Assembly (NCBI GenBank): GCA_033557835.1
Contig: JAWQRO010000156.1
Span: 1-51,945 of the forward strand
Length of the DNA stretch: 51,945 nt
DNA from: Helochares maculicollis
Lineage: Eukaryota; Arthropoda; Insecta; Coleoptera; Hydrophilidae
Reading direction: 5' to 3'
The notes below the pieces were generated by a model. That model was not told where the DNA came from, did not search any database, and saw only the letters and a program-made list of their open reading frames with translations. Within the stretch, counting starts at the first letter, position 1. Each line of letters begins with the position of its first letter. Shown here in pieces: positions 9,717 through 23,715 of the stretch. Position numbers and translations under genes: made by a program.

Positions 9717-10275
9717 TTACAGATTTTTGTAGTCTTGATATCTTATCTTTCTGTAATTCGAATCATTAGCTTTATTAGTTTTTTTTATGAAATATATCTT
9801 GTATTGTTTCAATCGGGGGTTTTTATTATTTTCAGGAAATTCCTTCTCTAAGAACTGAAAACAATCTGCTATAATTCTCTTTTGGTGTAATTCTTTGTCA
9901 TTTTGCTTTTTGTATTTTTTGTATTGTAGCGCAGAAATATTTGTAATTGCTGATCTATAAGCAGGTATTTTGTTTGATAGCTTATTGGATTTGATGACAA
10001 TGTGAGGAATGAAGATCCAGTGCGACCTTTGCAATATATCGGGGTGGGTGAACGTTCTGGAGTCAAATGGGTAGATGTATCGACGATCCAACAAACCAAC
10101 ATTCCAAATGCCTGCGCCCAGGCAAGAACAATAATTTTGCTACTGATATCGCAGCAGTTTTTCCAAATTAAGAATGTGAAACTTCGCCATTTTCCCTGCA
10201 AGGGTTTTCCTTTAGAAATTGCTGATAATTTGGTTCAATATCTTAGCGAGCCGATTCGTTTTTCGTGTTGCTAAT
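9717..10275 (-). other. Unrecognised open region, possible decayed exon
   Basis: Two minus-strand frames are open across this region: 10094 to 9717 (125 codons) and 10201 to 9869 (110 codons). The first reads LLDRRYIYPFDSRTFTHPDI and is followed by an AAAAATCT|GTAAGT donor-like site at about 9713. The second has a hydrophobic start (AWAQAFGMLVCWIVD). A plus-strand frame of 90 codons also overlaps. I do not recognise a family. It could be a frameshifted exon or an unknown repeat; a chance AT-rich opening is less likely over this length but not excluded. Confidence 0.2.
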
Positions 10276-13200
10276 TTCTTGTATTTAAGTTGAAATTAAT
10301 TTTCCTTTCATTTTATATTTTTTAATTGTACTATTAGATACGTATCTCTTCTCAAATTAAAAACATAGAAGGCATGGATGAAGGTGTAATTGTCGAAAAC
10401 GTTTGTTTCATTTAACCCAGTTACCACACAATTAAACATTTTAAAAATACATTACTAAGCGAGTTTGATTTAAATAAATGTAAATAAAACCCTAACTTGA
10501 TTTGATATGAATCGCGTTTATAACTACAAAAACGTTGTATATGCGGCGGATTAATAACACAACTACTAAGAAGGCATTACTGAGACAGGAATTATTGCAT
10601 CCTCATTTTATTAACACAACCCCCCATGGATGTCCTTAAATCTGCACTTGTGAGGTTTGGTCCCTCGAGTATTTACAATTCTGGCGCAATTAATATATCT
10701 TCCTTTCTATGTGCCCTATTCTCGTTAGAATATTTAATTAATGAAAGACAATAGAAAATCCTTGGCGAATTTTTTAAAGGGTTGCCGGGTTTACGATGCC
10801 GTAAACCATAAAGTGCCATGAATAATGCGCCTGTAAGTTGAAAGGAAATCTGATTATTCTATTAAAAGTTTTATCTTGCATAAATTAAGGCCAAACATTG
10901 CCGTTTCTTGCCTAGTTGTCATAAAAGACTACAACTATTCAAATGAAGACCAATCATTTTTTAACGACCGATACGAAATAAAGCGCTATACAGAGGGCCT
11001 GACATAATAAAACGTAGTAGGCCGCGGGGACGTTTATGTGACAATAAGTTTTCATCCTGCGCTTTGTTCGGTGTAATCGAGAGGGCTGCTCGTCACGGCT
11101 TTAATGACGTCGTAAATTTCTGCTCCGGTCACCACACTACTGGAATTGGTTGCAAGCGGACCAAACCCTAGGACGCATTTCCTATAAAATTCTCCATAAA
11201 TGTATTTCCATTAAAACAGTTTGAGATTTATTTACTTTAGCCGTGAGCTTCTTTTACCTGCATAGGCAACTTACCGTACAAATGTGTAGTAATAGTTGCA
11301 GTATATGCACGTTTTTACGAATAATGATAAATACTCGTATCAGTATTATTGTCCATGTCTGGTATGCATTTGTGTTTTAATGCAGACAAGACTTTAAATT
11401 TAATATTATTAGGTAAGTAATTACTTGGTTTTTTTTCTAACTCAACTATGTATATATTGTTTTGTAAGAGAAAAAATTGCACTTAAAGTCATCAATTGTT
11501 TTATGGCCTGCTTAGGAAACCGATTGACAGTGAACTCTCTAAACAATTTAAACGAATAAATACCAATCGGTTTCTTTAGTCAATTATGTTAAAACTGCAT
11601 TTTATGTGGTAAAATCTTTGAAACTCTTAAATAATTAATAGTTTTTAAAATTTGCTTTTTATCTGTACATCACAAGGACATAGTACGGCGCCAACTATCT
11701 AAACACAAAGTTGGTCTCTAAATTTTGCATAGCGCAATTTGTAAACTAATCATTAATACCATATGAACTTAGTAGTCACTGCACTTATTGTACAATTAAG
11801 GTCGAAACTATACAAGAAGGACAACAGGGAAATATCTGAAATTGAAATTTTTATATTTCCATTGTGCCTTTGTCCCCGAAAAATTCATAGCAAATAGTAA
11901 AATCCTTTTACTACTATTTTTCGTTTTAATTTTCTAAGATGAAAGGATATAATAAATTGAAAACGTATCAGCCCTAACAGCTGTCGTGTATTTGAGGCAA
12001 GCTACTTTCTTATATTAAAAGTCTGCCACATCAAAAGAGAGTTTTCTATATTGCACTGTCAGAAATGAATATGTCTAGCTTGGTAATAAGTTTGTGAAAT
12101 TGAAGTACCTATGTATATTTTTAAAGACAGCTGTGTGAACGAAAACGCGACAACTTTTTATAAAACGAAATACATTTTGCTATTTTTTTTGAAAATCGAC
12201 AGCAGGAAGGGCGAGTAAAAAAGCATCGCAATCGCGCTATGAATACATTTAAACTGTTAATCTGCTTTATCAATCTATCCTATGTTCCGTTCCATAAATC
12301 ACACGCATTTTCTATAGGATTGTATTTACATAAATCATTTGTTAAACTTTTAATGCAATCTTGCTAGTTTATCAATCACGATTTCCATTTTGCGTTCTGC
12401 TACTTATTTTATCTGCTTATAAACGTCAATTTCGAACATTTTATGCTATTTATTGGATTTATCGTATTAGATTAAATGAAAATGTAAAGTGGACTTTAGA
12501 TAACTTTCTCGGCGATTCCGCATAAATTGCTTGTATTCAGTCGGATCGATGGACTCGTGTACAAATTTTAAGAAATGTAAAACAACTTAATGGATTATTG
12601 GCATAGAAAATAAAGAACAGAATCGAAACATTCATTAAACTTATAGAGCAAACGAGCTAATCATGGTATAGATTGTTTACGGTACATATTAGGTCTCTAC
12701 GGTTCATAAACTTTAGTGAGTCAGATCGTGATCTATACTAACTTGTTTCAATATTTTTAAAGTGTGAATAAAACTACATCATATTAATTGGCATCTATCA
12801 AGCGGTTTGAAAGCTAAATATTTCAGGAGTTTATTGAATTGATCTCGTTTATGAGATTTAAGAGAAATGTCCGATATGATATGGTGGTATTGAGGGAAAA
12901 AGGTTAATATGGACCATGGAGCAACCAAAACATAAACACCTGTATTGATATTTTTTGAGCTTTATATCCTATTTTTTATAGATGACGCGAACTCTTCCAG
13001 ACCGTTTTTGATGCGTTTGAGAACTTCGAATGAGAAGACTTTCAACGCATTCAAAGAAAAATTCCCATTACAAAAAAATAAACGTTTTCGACTTAGAAGC
13101 ATTTCAGGAACTACAAATCCGATATGAGAAGTTCGATGAGATACAGAAGTGATTTTCGCCCTTACAACTCGAATAACATAGTTTTTCTTGTATCGTTATC

Positions 13201-14234
13201 AATTCCATTTACAAACAGCTTAATTTTCTAAATAATTTTTAAAGCAAATAATATATAATATATAAATAAATCTGTTCCTCTTAGGCAAACATAAATACGA
13301 TAAATTGTATGTATAGTATAAAATCAAAGAGTGGGAAATAGACCTCATCAGAAACATTTTTTAATTTAAGCTGCAAAGAAGAATCCATGGAATTGTAACA
13401 GAAGCTGTTATACCCAGGATGAAATAATTTTGATGCCATTGAGTGTTTCTTTCTTGTTACATTTTAAAATGGTAAAACAAAACAAGTCAACAAGAAATTT
13501 TTAATGCACCTTTACAAAAGTGTAAAATGTTAGATTGCATTGTTTTGCATAATTTGATTGCAAGATGAATTTTAAAAGTTGCACATACCCTAGACATATA
13601 TGTTTCAAAGGACATTTTTGAAAACAATACTTTATGGGTGAAATATATCAATTACTAACCAACATGTATTTTGTCTTTAATTAAATCAGGTCTTCTGAAA
13701 ATTTTGCTTAGAAACTTAATTAACCTCAACCGTAAAGCTTCTTAATTTACAAACATAAAACAAATATTAATTTATTAATAGGAATTAGCATAAAACATTA
13801 ATTTTTGCACATTAATTTCCACATCCCCCGATTCTATTACATTGGCAACTACTTACCCTAAACTTTATTTAGAACTTGCAAAGAGACAAGGATAATCGTT
13901 TATGAATGGTTTAATTGCTGCATTTCCAAACTTATTCCTTCTTATAACCGATTGAGGCTTTTGTTGTCCACGGAGAACCGGATATAAGCGTTGTCTGTTT
14001 CGTATTGTTACAATTTCCACGGAGGCTCTTTATTGATCTAGCATAAAAGTGCCGCTTATTGATTTATTAGAGATATAAATAACTATTTACAAAAAAGTAT
14101 AACTAATTATTTGTTTGTTACTTCAGCTCTACCAAAGATCTACTGTTTTTTTTTGTTAAAGAGCTGAATTGACACTCCCTTGCTATTTTTCTGGAGCCTT
14201 CTTATAAAGGGGGGCTTTCTTAAACTTTCCTCAG
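10276..14234. other. Long non-coding interval
   Basis: No recognisable coding exon, RNA gene or transposon end was found. The sequence is AT-rich with small islands of higher GC (for example 11030-11170), which could hold regulatory DNA. The open frame at 12945-13127 follows an acceptor-like TTTTTTATAG but shows no conserved motif. Confidence 0.4.
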
Positions 14235-14352
14235 TGTGTTCGTTGATTCCAACGACCATCGCAGTGGATTCATCTCACTGGCCGTGTTTGTGATGGCTAC
14301 AGTCCTCGCAATTACTTCCACCAGCGGGCTATGGTTACTGTATGTTAATTAA
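14235..14352 (+). CDS. Candidate C-terminal exon with a hydrophobic tail
   Basis: A good acceptor (CTTAAACTTTCCTCAG, ending at 14234) precedes a 38-codon open frame. It starts one base into the exon and ends in TAA, and an AATAAA overlaps the stop (14351-14356). The product is VFVDSNDHRSG followed by a 20-plus residue hydrophobic run (FISLAVFVMATVLAITSTSG) and LWLLYVN. A small polar segment, then a hydrophobic run, then the end is the layout of a GPI-anchor signal or a C-terminal membrane anchor. Codon use has more G and C at third positions than surrounding DNA. No partner exons are recognised on this strand, and the frame is short, so this remains a candidate. Confidence 0.35.
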
Positions 14353-14960
14353 TAAACATAAGCAAAAGTAACAACGAATACCATTTCCTTGTCAATATTA
14401 GCACGATTTTTTGGGATTAAGTTCATTAAAATATAAGGCTGCGTAGAAGCGCTGGCCATGAGACATTACTATTAATATATTTGCAATAGCTCACTATAAT
14501 TATGAATACAACATAAATTGCACTTGGTATAAACTTTGAAGCCACCAACATTTAGGAATTAAATAATATTATCAGTAAAAAAGGTTATTTAAGCATAAAT
14601 TGCAAAATTTTAGGAGCTTATGTACTTTCTTGATTAGAATCAGTAATTCTATAGCTAATCAGCATATGAACCGAAAACGCAAAGTATTGCTTTAACTCAT
14701 GCATATCAGGTCTCTACAATCGCACCAATTAACAATCATTTTCGCTTAGATTTGTGCACTAACGAGATTTCCTCTGTGGAGACAATCCACGGGAAAATTT
14801 AAGCTCTAGATAAGCTAAACAGTCACGACTATTAAACCTGAATCGGCGCTAATTCATAACGTAATAAGTTATCAGATACTAGAAAGGAGCATAATGGCCG
14901 TAGAGTGTTGAGCGCCATCTATTTTCCTTTCTCGCTTCGGACCAACGCCTGCCGTTTGTT

Positions 14961-15155
14961 ATGTTAATGCAGACATTCACCGCCACCTTACAAATGATCC
15001 TGATCCCTATCACAGCATATATCGGGGTTTCTACTGCTTCAGCAGCTCTAGCTCCTGGACCAGCTTTTGTCTTTGCCGTCGCCTTTACTTACTTTCCTAC
15101 TCTTGCTATTTTTCGCGTCTTGCATTTCCTTTTTTTCGTCTACACTTTTGCATAA
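14961..15155 (+). other. Hydrophobic open frame in a GC-richer island, unrecognised
   Basis: The island at about 14890-15120 has a higher C and G content than its flanks and a 64-codon open frame with a strongly hydrophobic product (LQMILIPITAYIGVSTASAA and onward). A possible acceptor TGTTAATGCAG lies at about 14963-14973. The product is Ala-, Phe- and Thr-rich and has no familiar domain. Pyrimidine-rich composition alone could create the open frame. Confidence 0.15.
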
Positions 15156-18100
15156 CATTTCTCGTATTTCATAATGCGCTTAGTTTTCTTTAGCGGTAGC
15201 TACTACTACTCTTTAGTTTTATTCGTTCATCTGCTACGTTTGTGATTCAGTCATATCTTACTATTTTCCCTTTATCTGTTATTGTACGTTCTCATGACAA
15301 TGAGATATGCCATAGCTACTACTAAAGTGGATGCTCTTTTACCTGTCGATTTTGTGTTTTCTGTTGTTACATTTTTACGCTTGACTTCTTTTACGGTCAT
15401 CTGCCTCAATATCATAACCTACGATTATGTGCCAAACTCGATAAATGATGAATCAAAAATCAAGAATGAGGAATAATTCAAGGCCGGAATGTAGTTTTTT
15501 CACATGAATATTTAGCATAGTTCCTTGGATATCGCTGTAGTGAAAGTTCAAGAAGTATCAATTAAACTTACATTGCATTATTTTATAGTATTACAAATAT
15601 TAAGTTATTGAAAATTTGACTTGTCTACAGAAATATTAATGCATTTGCTATATAAATTAACTCAAATTTACCTTAGTACTAGATGTGAAAGCAGATAGAA
15701 GCTTTTTTAAATATAGTTATAATAAAAAAGTTAAGAGACCTAAAGATAGAATCAAAAATAAAATACAAAAAATTCAAGGCTTCAACTAACAGAAATTAAG
15801 GCTCCAATTGACAAAAATCCATCACATTGGATAACAAAAAAATGAAGCACAAAATCATCCCTCTATAACAGACACTTACATCGATTACATTTATTAAATT
15901 TTAAAGAAGAAACGATGATAAATAATCAACATGATTTTCTGTTGTAATTAATACTCATCCTAATGTAATGGGATTTAAAGAATGATATTTTTATAAGCTC
16001 TTTAAATTTCATTTGGGCATTCTTGAATTGGTGTTTGTATTAGGTTTGTGTACTGAATAAAAAAATCTCTGAATAGGATATTACCTAAATATGAATTTTG
16101 TTCCGGAAAGTTGTTTCGAACATCTCCAATAATTTAATCTTCATGCCAGTTTGTGCGTTATAAAGTTCCAGCAATGTGTTTTCCTTTAGATGAAATAAAA
16201 ACAACAAATATGGTAAATAATAATATATAGAGTATAATAGTTTTCATCGAGAATTTTCTTTTCTATTCCTATTGGGGAGAAAATATTCCTGATTTTATAA
16301 AAATTTTGAATAAAAAAATAGTTGAGGTTCATTTTTACACGAATTATACTTTTAAGCCTTTTGTTTCATAAAAAACGTTCTAATGGCTTGACCAATTGAT
16401 AGTGAGTAGAGAGGGTGAGGTTAAAACTTTCCAAATACGAGTATTTTTTGCTGCATATGATTAGGCGTTCTCACATAGAAGAATCATTTTGCCCTTATTC
16501 AGTAACACTTTACAACAATTCACTCAAAAGTATACTTTTATAGTCCTGCCAAATACTAATTCTATTCGTATGGTTCAGTGGTCTGGTTTGTTGATAAAAT
16601 CTTGATTTTGGCATTTTCTTACAGTATTCATTTCCCATGATTATTTGTTTTGGAATTGGATCGACTGAAATTCTTAACTTGAGTGATGTACCTACCTTTA
16701 ACCCAAACCAAATTATTTATCTCTAAAATATCATGTGGTACCCAAATACCTTCTCTCCAGATCTTTTAAATATGTTTCATATGTTCTTGTACTGTTGACC
16801 ACAGTCTTCAACTATTAATTCTAGATTAGGGTGCAATAACTGCCAAAAACAATGCATCGAACTACATTTTACATCTTCCACTTCTAAGTTCACCATCTAA
16901 GCATAAATTATCTGCTACAAATTTGTTGATCCAATACCAGTATAGGCACACAAGTTATTTCCATACTCATTACACACAGTTTTTGTAGCAACAGCAGCAG
17001 AATTCTATTAATGAAATTCACACAATTCGAAACAGGATGTTTTAATGCAACTTCTGCCATTTTTGGGGACTGGGCTTAGCAAGAATAAGGATCTATAATG
17101 TCAACTATTTTTACCACTGTACAAAACATATCCACTTTATTCAATAGATTTGTTTTAACTGGTTTGCATATCACAGTAACGAAAAGCTTTCCCGCGTATA
17201 AGTGTAATCCTATTAATTTATTTGGCTGCTTTTTCATTTATACCTGCAACTTCATTATTGCTTATAAAATGTATGAGGTATATACAATATAATAAAAAAT
17301 GTAAGATATTATTCATTTTTGATTGCCATAAATTATAAAACATACTTAATATTCAATAAGTACTATATTTATGTAGATTGTTATTATCATACAGCATATT
17401 TACCATGATAAATTGGTAATTACAGCTAGTCATTACCATCAATCTAGTTTATTTTTACTTCATTTAAATTAAAAATAGTAAATCTATGTATTATGGCAAA
17501 TAATTCCATTTGCCAGAGCAACATCTACTAGAACAATTGACTGGCAGCCTACAATCAAGTTTTTGCAGCAATACTTCGTGGTTTTTATCTTAACAAATAG
17601 TCCAAATTCAATAGAAATATATTCAATGTCGCGGCGAGTATCAATTAAGTTCTCCTTCGTAGTAAAACGCCATGGAAATAAATCCATTAATACATGAAAA
17701 TATATTCATCAAATTTCCTCAAGCTATATATCTGCTAATTAGAGCGTTGAATCCATGCAAACTAAATATAAAATCCTCAATTTCTTTTGTCGCAGCAGGT
17801 GTAGACTTATACAGACTATTAATTATATAATACCATTTGTAGGTCCTTCCTAGTCCAACAAATTCCAGCAAATTTTAATGAGCTTTTTTGATGTCTCCTG
17901 CTGTTTGTGATCACGACTTAATTAGTATCGCTGGTAATGATCAGACAGTAATATAAATAACAAGCAGCTTTTTCTAAAATTATAATATGAACTCATTGCA
18001 TTCGTTATTTCAAAATGCCAAAGTAGTAATTTAATAACATGCATCAATATCTAAATACTATTTAGAAAAACAACTAGCCGAGCAAGCTGTGGCCTCATAA

Positions 18101-19439
18101 AAATGATTTATATGTTGAGAATTCATAAAGAGCATTTCTAACATTAGCAATAAATGAACAATCGTTTTCAAACAAGGAAATTAAATAGTAAATTGACTTT
18201 ACGATATAATTAAGGAATTGCAAACTGCTCTATAACTAGTAAATAACATTTCCAAAAAACAGCAAATTTTGCAAATTGTAACCTCAAGGAAATTCCATGT
18301 TGTTTGGAAAAATTGAACTTTCACGCAAGGAACCGCAGAACAGTATGCAAAATAATGCATGATTAATTAGCAAATGCATTTGTCGGTGCATTCGTCACTT
18401 ACATGTCAAGAACGTTCTAATCTATTTCTCGTATGAAGGATTTGTTCGTCGTCAGTTGATATAAGGAACTTTCCTTGAAAGGTTGCCGTTCTCATCTGAC
18501 ATTGAAATTTCATGGTCTACGTGCGTTTGATCTCGTTCAAACTGAAACAAGTACTGTGCTCTGTTGGAGTGACAAGGTCTTTTGCGGTGCATTTTGCAGA
18601 ACGCGCATACTTTATACCAGACATACCGTTTGCCAACTCCACGACTTGCCAATAGTCGGACACCGTTCAAACCAACTCATGACCACCACCCACTAAGCGG
18701 CCAAGATATTGTAAATACACAGCCTGCGCAAAAGTGATAGTTTTTTTTTGATATCGTGATATTTAAGGCTATGAATAGCATTTTATCTATAGTAATTAAA
18801 GGTTCTACAAATATCGATATTTGAATATTTAAGGTTAAGTAAGTGTGTGGAATGCGATTCATATTACTTGTATTAATTATATAATTTGATTTAATTAGCA
18901 AATCTGGTAGTGAGAATTTTTTCCATTTCCTGTTATATATAAACGCGCGCTGAGCTTTTCCTTCATATGTTTTTTTCACAAGTGATTTAATTTTTATTCG
19001 AGGAAACATGAATACATTTTGTATTTTTTTATTTCTGTCTGCGTAAGTCAATGTGGACATATTTCTTTTGCTACAGGTTCATTTATTTAAATTAAATCTA
19101 TAGTGTACGTAGCACCAGGATATTTGCTTAAAGGAATTTGTGCATGACACTGTTTGTAAAAAAGGGAATTTGAATTTGTCACGTACGCATATTACAAAAT
19201 GATTGAATGAATACAGTAGAGTATTTTTAATACACAGTCAATGAAGAAAAGTCATAATTTTAGAATTATTTTAGTAATCCAAATGTTAATATGTGTTGCA
19301 TAATAGCATAAAAATATGTACTCTTCTGTATAACAAAACAGTTTGGGAATTTCATTTGTTATACCAAAAGAAAATTAAGCAATGCGCCAAACAATGATGA
19401 AATGAACATTTTGCACTAAATGAATATTTTTTCATAAAA
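15156..19439. other. Long non-coding interval
   Basis: I find no convincing gene. The stretch at 18450-18720 is less AT-rich and open in two opposite frames (18475-18696 on plus, 18670-18452 on minus) without known motifs. The rest is AT-rich with no repeat or transposon terminus I can identify. Confidence 0.4.
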
Positions 19440-19920
19440 AAATTTTTGGGGTTTGAATAATAACTCGCCGGTTCTTTTTTATCAAAAAGAAATTGTTATT
19501 TAAAAAATGGTCAAACTCAGGTCGTACGTCTTTTGATTCAATGCACTCATCGATCTTTTTTTTAGTATCATCAAAATCGCTTATTGATCATAACGCCATA
19601 ATTTTTAGGAAAAGATGATAGCCTGAGGATGCAACGACTGGTGAATACAGCGGGTAGAACAGAACTTTCCGTTTGAGTATTTCTAAATAAGTTTTAACTT
19701 GGTAGAAAACATGAAGTTGAGAGTCAGGCTGATAAATTCTCTTGTATTTTTTCAGGGCCTGGCCCAAACGCATCAATTATTATAGACAACACCAAGGTGA
19801 TCTCACCAGCTGCAAACATAAACTTCATAGTGTAAATGTTCTTCTTTCCTGATGATACCCCCAATTTTTGTTGTGCTTTGGATTGTTGCAGCGTACTTTT
19901 TATTGACACTTATAATAGAA
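19440..19920 (-). mobile_element. Highly decayed mariner relic
   Basis: Minus-strand fragments read, from high to low coordinate, KKNIYTMKFMFAAGEITLVL (equivalent to the NIHGKKVMLCIWWDQ region by nucleotide spacing), MMRLGQALKKYKRIYQ, then VKTYLEILKRKVLFYPLYSP followed by VVASSGYHLF. The last corresponds to the W-E-V-L-PHPPYSPDxAPSDYHLF motif around the third catalytic Asp, here changed to Gly. No terminal repeats were found. It is the most diverged mariner copy in the window and the only one between 9.6 and 33.3 kb. Limits are approximate. Confidence 0.7.
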
Positions 19921-22900
19921 TGCAGAAAACCGTTTCTTTTTTATCATTGAAGCAGTTGTTGACAAGTGAATAAACGTCGTTTTACATTGCTTTCCGTTAT
20001 TTGATACAGTAACAAATTTATTTCTTAATAAGCTACTCCTAATGTGTTCAAATGTTTAGAAGCTGTTTTATATACTGATGATTTGCAAATTATTCATGTG
20101 TCGGGAATTGATCTTTATACGCTAACGCTTCCAAGACTTCGTTAGGCGAATATTACAGTCAGCTCCGAGATTAATTTTTTAAGCTTTCAAATCATTTTCT
20201 ACACGTTCTTTTTGATAAGCCATGAGTGCTCTAAGCTTCCACAATAATAGTAAGACCCTCAGTTGTAGATTTCTATGTTATGTAAAAAAATTCTTATTAA
20301 ATGGTTTTGTTGGTACAAATGTTTAAACGGACTTAGTACAAGATAACTTTGATGACTCAAACTAAATTGATAGGTCGAGTATGTAATATACGATAAAAAT
20401 TGTTTCACTTTTGCGAAATCCATGCAAATAAATAATAATTCACTAGATGAAAAGTGGTGAAAACATATTTACCGACCTGACATTTTTACACATTAGGGAT
20501 AATTTTATAATTAAGGATTAAGTGTACCAAAATTTTGTAAATAGAGCTAGAGTACTGGACGAAGAAACAATCCATCCCCCTGCTAAGCTACATTATGTTT
20601 GTTTAAATTGGCAATATCAATTAAATAAAATGCATTATAAGCATCAGACAATTTAAGTTGTAGTATGGCAAAAATACCGAAACATAGTGTATTAGAGAAG
20701 AAGAAATTGCATTGCTGCTTTACACACTAATTTAAAATCTTCCCACCTAACTCAATTCCAGAATATCATCAGAACACAATTATCGAGACCGGTTGAAAGT
20801 ATCGATATATATTCAAATTTTTAATGACAAAAAACGTTTGTATTTATTTATCCACTACCAATGAATGTTTAATCTTTTAAACTAATGTAGTACAGTAACA
20901 AAATCAAATTAATTTAGAATTTGCTTAGTTGTAATATACTTAAAATCTATAATATTTAATATTCAGTGCAGACAAATGTAAAAATCAAAGATTAGTTTGT
21001 ACTAATTATATAATAATAAGTACAATATATATATATTTGCTACAGTCAACTCTCGAATAGTCTTGTATAGACTGCATATACTCCAATATTACTCGCTGAA
21101 AATCATTAGCATATATTTTTTGCGGTACTTAAACAAAACACAGTTCAATGAAACCACAGGCTACAAAACAAACATTTAATAAATAATTTCTTTACAAACA
21201 GTCTGAGATACATATACCTCGACTAACTTACATAAATTACATGCATAAATAACTAAATTTACTTGACTTATATATTTGAGTAAACGTCCAGCACTGGCAG
21301 TTTCCTAGCAAAAATTGTATGTACATACACAAGAGAATGGAAAGTTATACTATGTACATGTAGCACCACTCACGACTTATCATTATTAGAGAATGTGGAA
21401 AAATGAAGAAGGCATTAAATAGATTTATGAAGTGAAGTGGAAAATTCTTCTATAAGTACGGTAGATACGTTTGCTGCTGTTTAGAAGTAAGATTGGTACT
21501 GTTGAGGTTGGACACCTAAAAAAAGACAATTTAGATGAATATTTAGCAACTCATATACGTACGTACATGTGAGGCAAATTAAACTAAAAACTATAAGTTG
21601 TTGCGTATAAAGTGTCACGAAATAGAACGAAATATCATGGGTATTTTAGGGAGATCAACTACGCGAAATTCTACATTCTTGATTTTTTTAGTGGGGCAAC
21701 CTTACAACATGATTAATGCTAGTCACTTTAATTAAATCAAAAAAATATCTGCGGTGAATGTATTAAAAAATCGCGTGATTTATAAAAAACGAAAGGTCAG
21801 TTTCGATTTCCGGAACTTGAGATATGTAGACCAATAGAAGATAAAACAAATTAATAAAGCACATGTAAAAACGGTTAATTGCCCCTCACAAAGAACATGA
21901 TTTGCAATAAATTTGTTATATAAGAGGTTTTTTAACAACTTTAATTTCTGCGATTCTCGGCTGTTTTTCAAGGTTCAATGCAGGTATTAAAATAATATCT
22001 CAATGGTGTGTAAAAGCTGTGTTTCATGTACAATTATACAAAGCAATGCAGGCTCTTACTGGAGATTATGATTATTTATAGCGGTAAGCTTACTGCATTT
22101 AATAGAGTGTTATGAATTGTATATTTTTAAAGCAGAAAAATGCAATTTTTATGTAAACAAATTCATTGAAACATTATGTGTGACACAATAGTAATTTTAT
22201 ACGTCTTATACGAGTAAATGATGATCAAATATAATTGCTTAGTTTATGCTACATTTTTTGTAATAATATGTAGCTGGAGGGAATTATTCCTTTTATATTT
22301 ATATAAATATGGACGTTTCTAAATGCACTATATTTTAATAAATGGTAATATTTATCTAGCTAGCAAAAGATAAGCAGCAACAGTGTTATTTAAAAATTTT
22401 AACAATATAGATTTATCGTTTAACTGCAGATAAAGGAAAACAATGACCTTTAACTCAAATTGATGCAGGTTTTCTAGTTTATCAAATACCGGACTTGTTA
22501 GTTGTGGTTCAACTTAATTTAACGCTCAACAGCTGGAAACATCAAGCATCATTGGCTCGTTTGAAAATGTAAACCGCAGCACAGCTGCTTTTCAAAAATC
22601 AGAAACAATTTATATGCTCACCTTCGAAACAATATTATGTGATAAGTTGCGGTAGTTTGTGCAACAGCAATAAAATTTATTATTAAATTATTATTATTAC
22701 GATACCATCAATTTATCTTAACTACAATATTTTAAATTATACTACATTTAATATCCTTCAGACCCTATCCTAAAAACCTACAAAATCGGTGGTTTCTATG
22801 CATGCTCAAGCAATACAAAAGAAATGATGCACGTTGCCGAATAGATACCTCGTTTTAATATCATGCTGAAGTTACCTTGACACTCTAATAATTATAATAA

Positions 22901-23560
22901 CGTTATGTATCTGCACAAGCAAGATAGTAACATCGACTGTGATATTCCTTTGTCTACAGCTACTCTTAATCAGGTCCTTGAAACTTGGAGGAAATTAAAT
23001 CGGGCTTTGAGCATAAACCGCGTCCGTCTTTGTAGGTGACTATCGCCGAAGTCAAATGACCGCCTTTGAACAATGAAACTCACCCTATTTGAGGAATTTA
23101 TTCAAGATAACAACCAAAGACGTTTCATTGTGCACTTAGTTCCGGTTAGCTGATATAAATCAAATAAATGTTATTATTACTTGTGTATCGTGGCTCTACA
23201 AAATCAAAATATTATAACAATGCATTCATTATCGATTTAACTATGGGGCTAACCGGCCAACGAAATATAATAGAGCAAGCGAGTTTTGCAAATAGTTTCC
23301 AGCAAAAAGCAAGGCTCCTTATTTTTACTTAACGCTAGAACGGATGACTTATTAGAATCGCAAAATAACAATAATTTATTAATGCTTTTATGCAAAATTC
23401 GTTAAATGTCAACAATGCTGTAGTTGCATTTACTGTGATCATATCTGTCGAAACTGTTAAATCTTCCACATTCTTACCAAAACCATAAATTTGATTTACG
23501 AGAACAAATACTGCGAAATGAATCACAAATGGTCACTTGAATTTAACTAATGGACTGCAA
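19921..23560. other. Long AT-rich non-coding interval downstream of the secreted-protein gene
   Basis: No exon, RNA gene or transposon terminus is recognised. There is a short (AT)n tract near 21024-21036. Open frames such as 21780-21971 and 23335-23526 have no conserved features. Confidence 0.45.
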
Positions 23561-23673
23561 AGATACATTTTAAAAATAGCGCTCACGTGCAGCCGCTTGT
23601 TTTTTTCAATATAAATTAAATTAAATAAGTGTAATTAGTTAAACACATTATAAACAAATTAATGAATTGATAT

Positions 23674-23679
23674 TTTAAT
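23674..23679 (-). promoter_or_regulatory. Possible polyadenylation signal (ATTAAA) of the secreted-protein gene
   Basis: ATTAAA on the minus strand lies about 37 bases after the stop codon. It is the commonest variant of AATAAA, and no AATAAA occurs on this strand in the following 100 bases. Confidence 0.45.
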
Positions 23680-23715
23680 TGGCAAATAAAGTCAGATAAA
23701 ATACTTGAATGACTT

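Noticed and set aside
10002..10274. Plus-strand frame containing KWVDVST, considered as the missing AGAP exon (WVDA motif)
   Set aside because: The surrounding residues do not fit the AGAP GTPase pattern and there is no suitable acceptor in phase.
21024..21036. Short (AT)n tract
   Set aside because: A short dinucleotide run is ordinary in DNA this AT-rich.
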